Shown piece by piece: positions 15,152-15,559 of a stretch of DNA of 15,559 nucleotides; positions within the stretch are counted from its first letter, which is position 1; every line of letters begins with the position of its first letter. Origin of the DNA: Planctomycetota bacterium (GTDB taxonomy: Bacteria > Planctomycetota > Phycisphaerae > Sedimentisphaerales > Anaerobacaceae); NCBI GenBank assembly GCA_020344865.1, contig CP070830.1, forward strand, positions 2,031,655 through 2,047,213. Reading direction: 5' to 3'. The position numbers and the translations under genes are program-made. The notes under the pieces were generated by a model. It was not told the DNA's origin. It saw only the letters and a program-made list of their open reading frames with translations, and ran no database searches.

Positions 15152-15559
15152 CTAACTAATTGGTGGCGATGATTCAAGGACTTCTTTAGTTAGGAAATCC
15201 TTTTTTACGCAATCAGGTCCGCGGTAGAGGCGTATGTGGGCAGGTGGGGTCAATATTTTGCAGCCGGTTTGAGTTACGAGGACGTCGTCTTCGATTCTGA
15301 CGCCGAGTTTTCCGGGGATATAAACGCCGGGTTCGATTGTAACAATCTGGCCGGCCTTTAATTTGCCTTTGTTTTCGGCGTTTAGAAAGGGATTTTCATG
15401 TATTTCTATGCCGAGGCCGTGTCCTGTCCCATGGCCGTAAACGGGCAAATCGTGTTTGGCTATCACCTCTCTCGCGACTGAATCGACCCGCTTTATAGCG
15501 ACGCCCGATTTTACCATTTTTATGGCGGCAGTCTGGGCCTTCTGCACGGCGGCATAGAC
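15152..15559 (-). CDS. M24-family metallopeptidase (Xaa-Pro aminopeptidase type), C-terminal part
   Basis: The gene runs off the window end; 135 C-terminal residues are visible, ending at TAG 15154-15152. The fold is the creatinase/aminopeptidase P type: GHGTGHGLGIEIHENP holds a metal-binding His, IVTIEPGVYIP the first metal-binding Glu and GVRIEDDVLVT the second, so three of the five usual ligands are seen; the two Asp ligands would lie upstream outside the window. Enzymes of this group remove an N-terminal residue preceding proline in the cytoplasm, using two metal ions. The sequence around the EPGVYIPGKLGVRIEDD block fits bacterial PepP/PepQ-like proteins rather than methionine aminopeptidase. 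It lies about 110 bp upstream of the glycosyltransferase gene on the same strand. Confidence 0.9.
   Translation of the reverse strand, partial: VYAAVQKAQTAAIKMVKSGVAIKRVDSVAREVIAKHDLPVYGHGTGHGLGIEIHENPFLNAENKGKLKAGQIVTIEPGVYIPGKLGVRIEDDVLVTQTGCKILTPPAHIRLYRGPDCVKKDFLTKEVLESSPPIS

Overview
This is a chromosomal housekeeping window from a Gram-negative (diderm) bacterium. A secreted protein of the DUF3352-like type, the LptF/LptG permeases, the nusA-infB-rbfA block and overall gene style suggest Planctomycetota, perhaps near Phycisphaerae. That placement is inference from gene style, not from a marker tree. I see no mobile elements, tRNA or rRNA genes, CRISPR arrays or phage genes.

Layout. Positions 1-4998 (+) hold a compact translation block: the 3' end of nusA, infB (TTG start), rbfA, an unrecognised protein resembling a catalytically dead endonuclease III (HhH-GPD) fold with a Lys/Arg-rich tail, and hisG. 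Spacings are short and the hisG ribosome binding site overlaps the preceding stop codon, so the five genes probably form one operon. It converges, with 20 bp between stop codons, on a leftward pair (5019-7930): a PDZ-less HtrA/trypsin-like secreted protease followed by a large secreted DUF3352-like protein, read from a recognisable promoter at 7988-8016.

Positions 7931-8253 are a divergent intergenic region with a long imperfect inverted repeat. It is followed by two rightward LptF/LptG-family permease genes (8254-10987), the presumed inner-membrane half of an LPS export transporter; the first has an enlarged periplasmic region. These converge on a leftward unit: a strong promoter, a TPP riboswitch with an unusually long P5/L5 region, a transcription terminator with a matching antiterminator, thiC, and a DUF2490 outer-membrane protein. 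Upstream of it lie a leftward GT-C type membrane glycosyltransferase gene and the C-terminal part of an M24 (Xaa-Pro) peptidase cut by the window end.

Together the genes serve translation initiation and ribosome maturation (nusA, infB, rbfA), histidine and thiamine biosynthesis (hisG, thiC) and cell-envelope assembly (lptF, lptG, glycosyltransferase, HtrA-like protease, DUF2490). The items most worth a second look are the TPP riboswitch architecture, the degenerate HhH protein inside the translation operon, and the structured intergenic element upstream of lptF.
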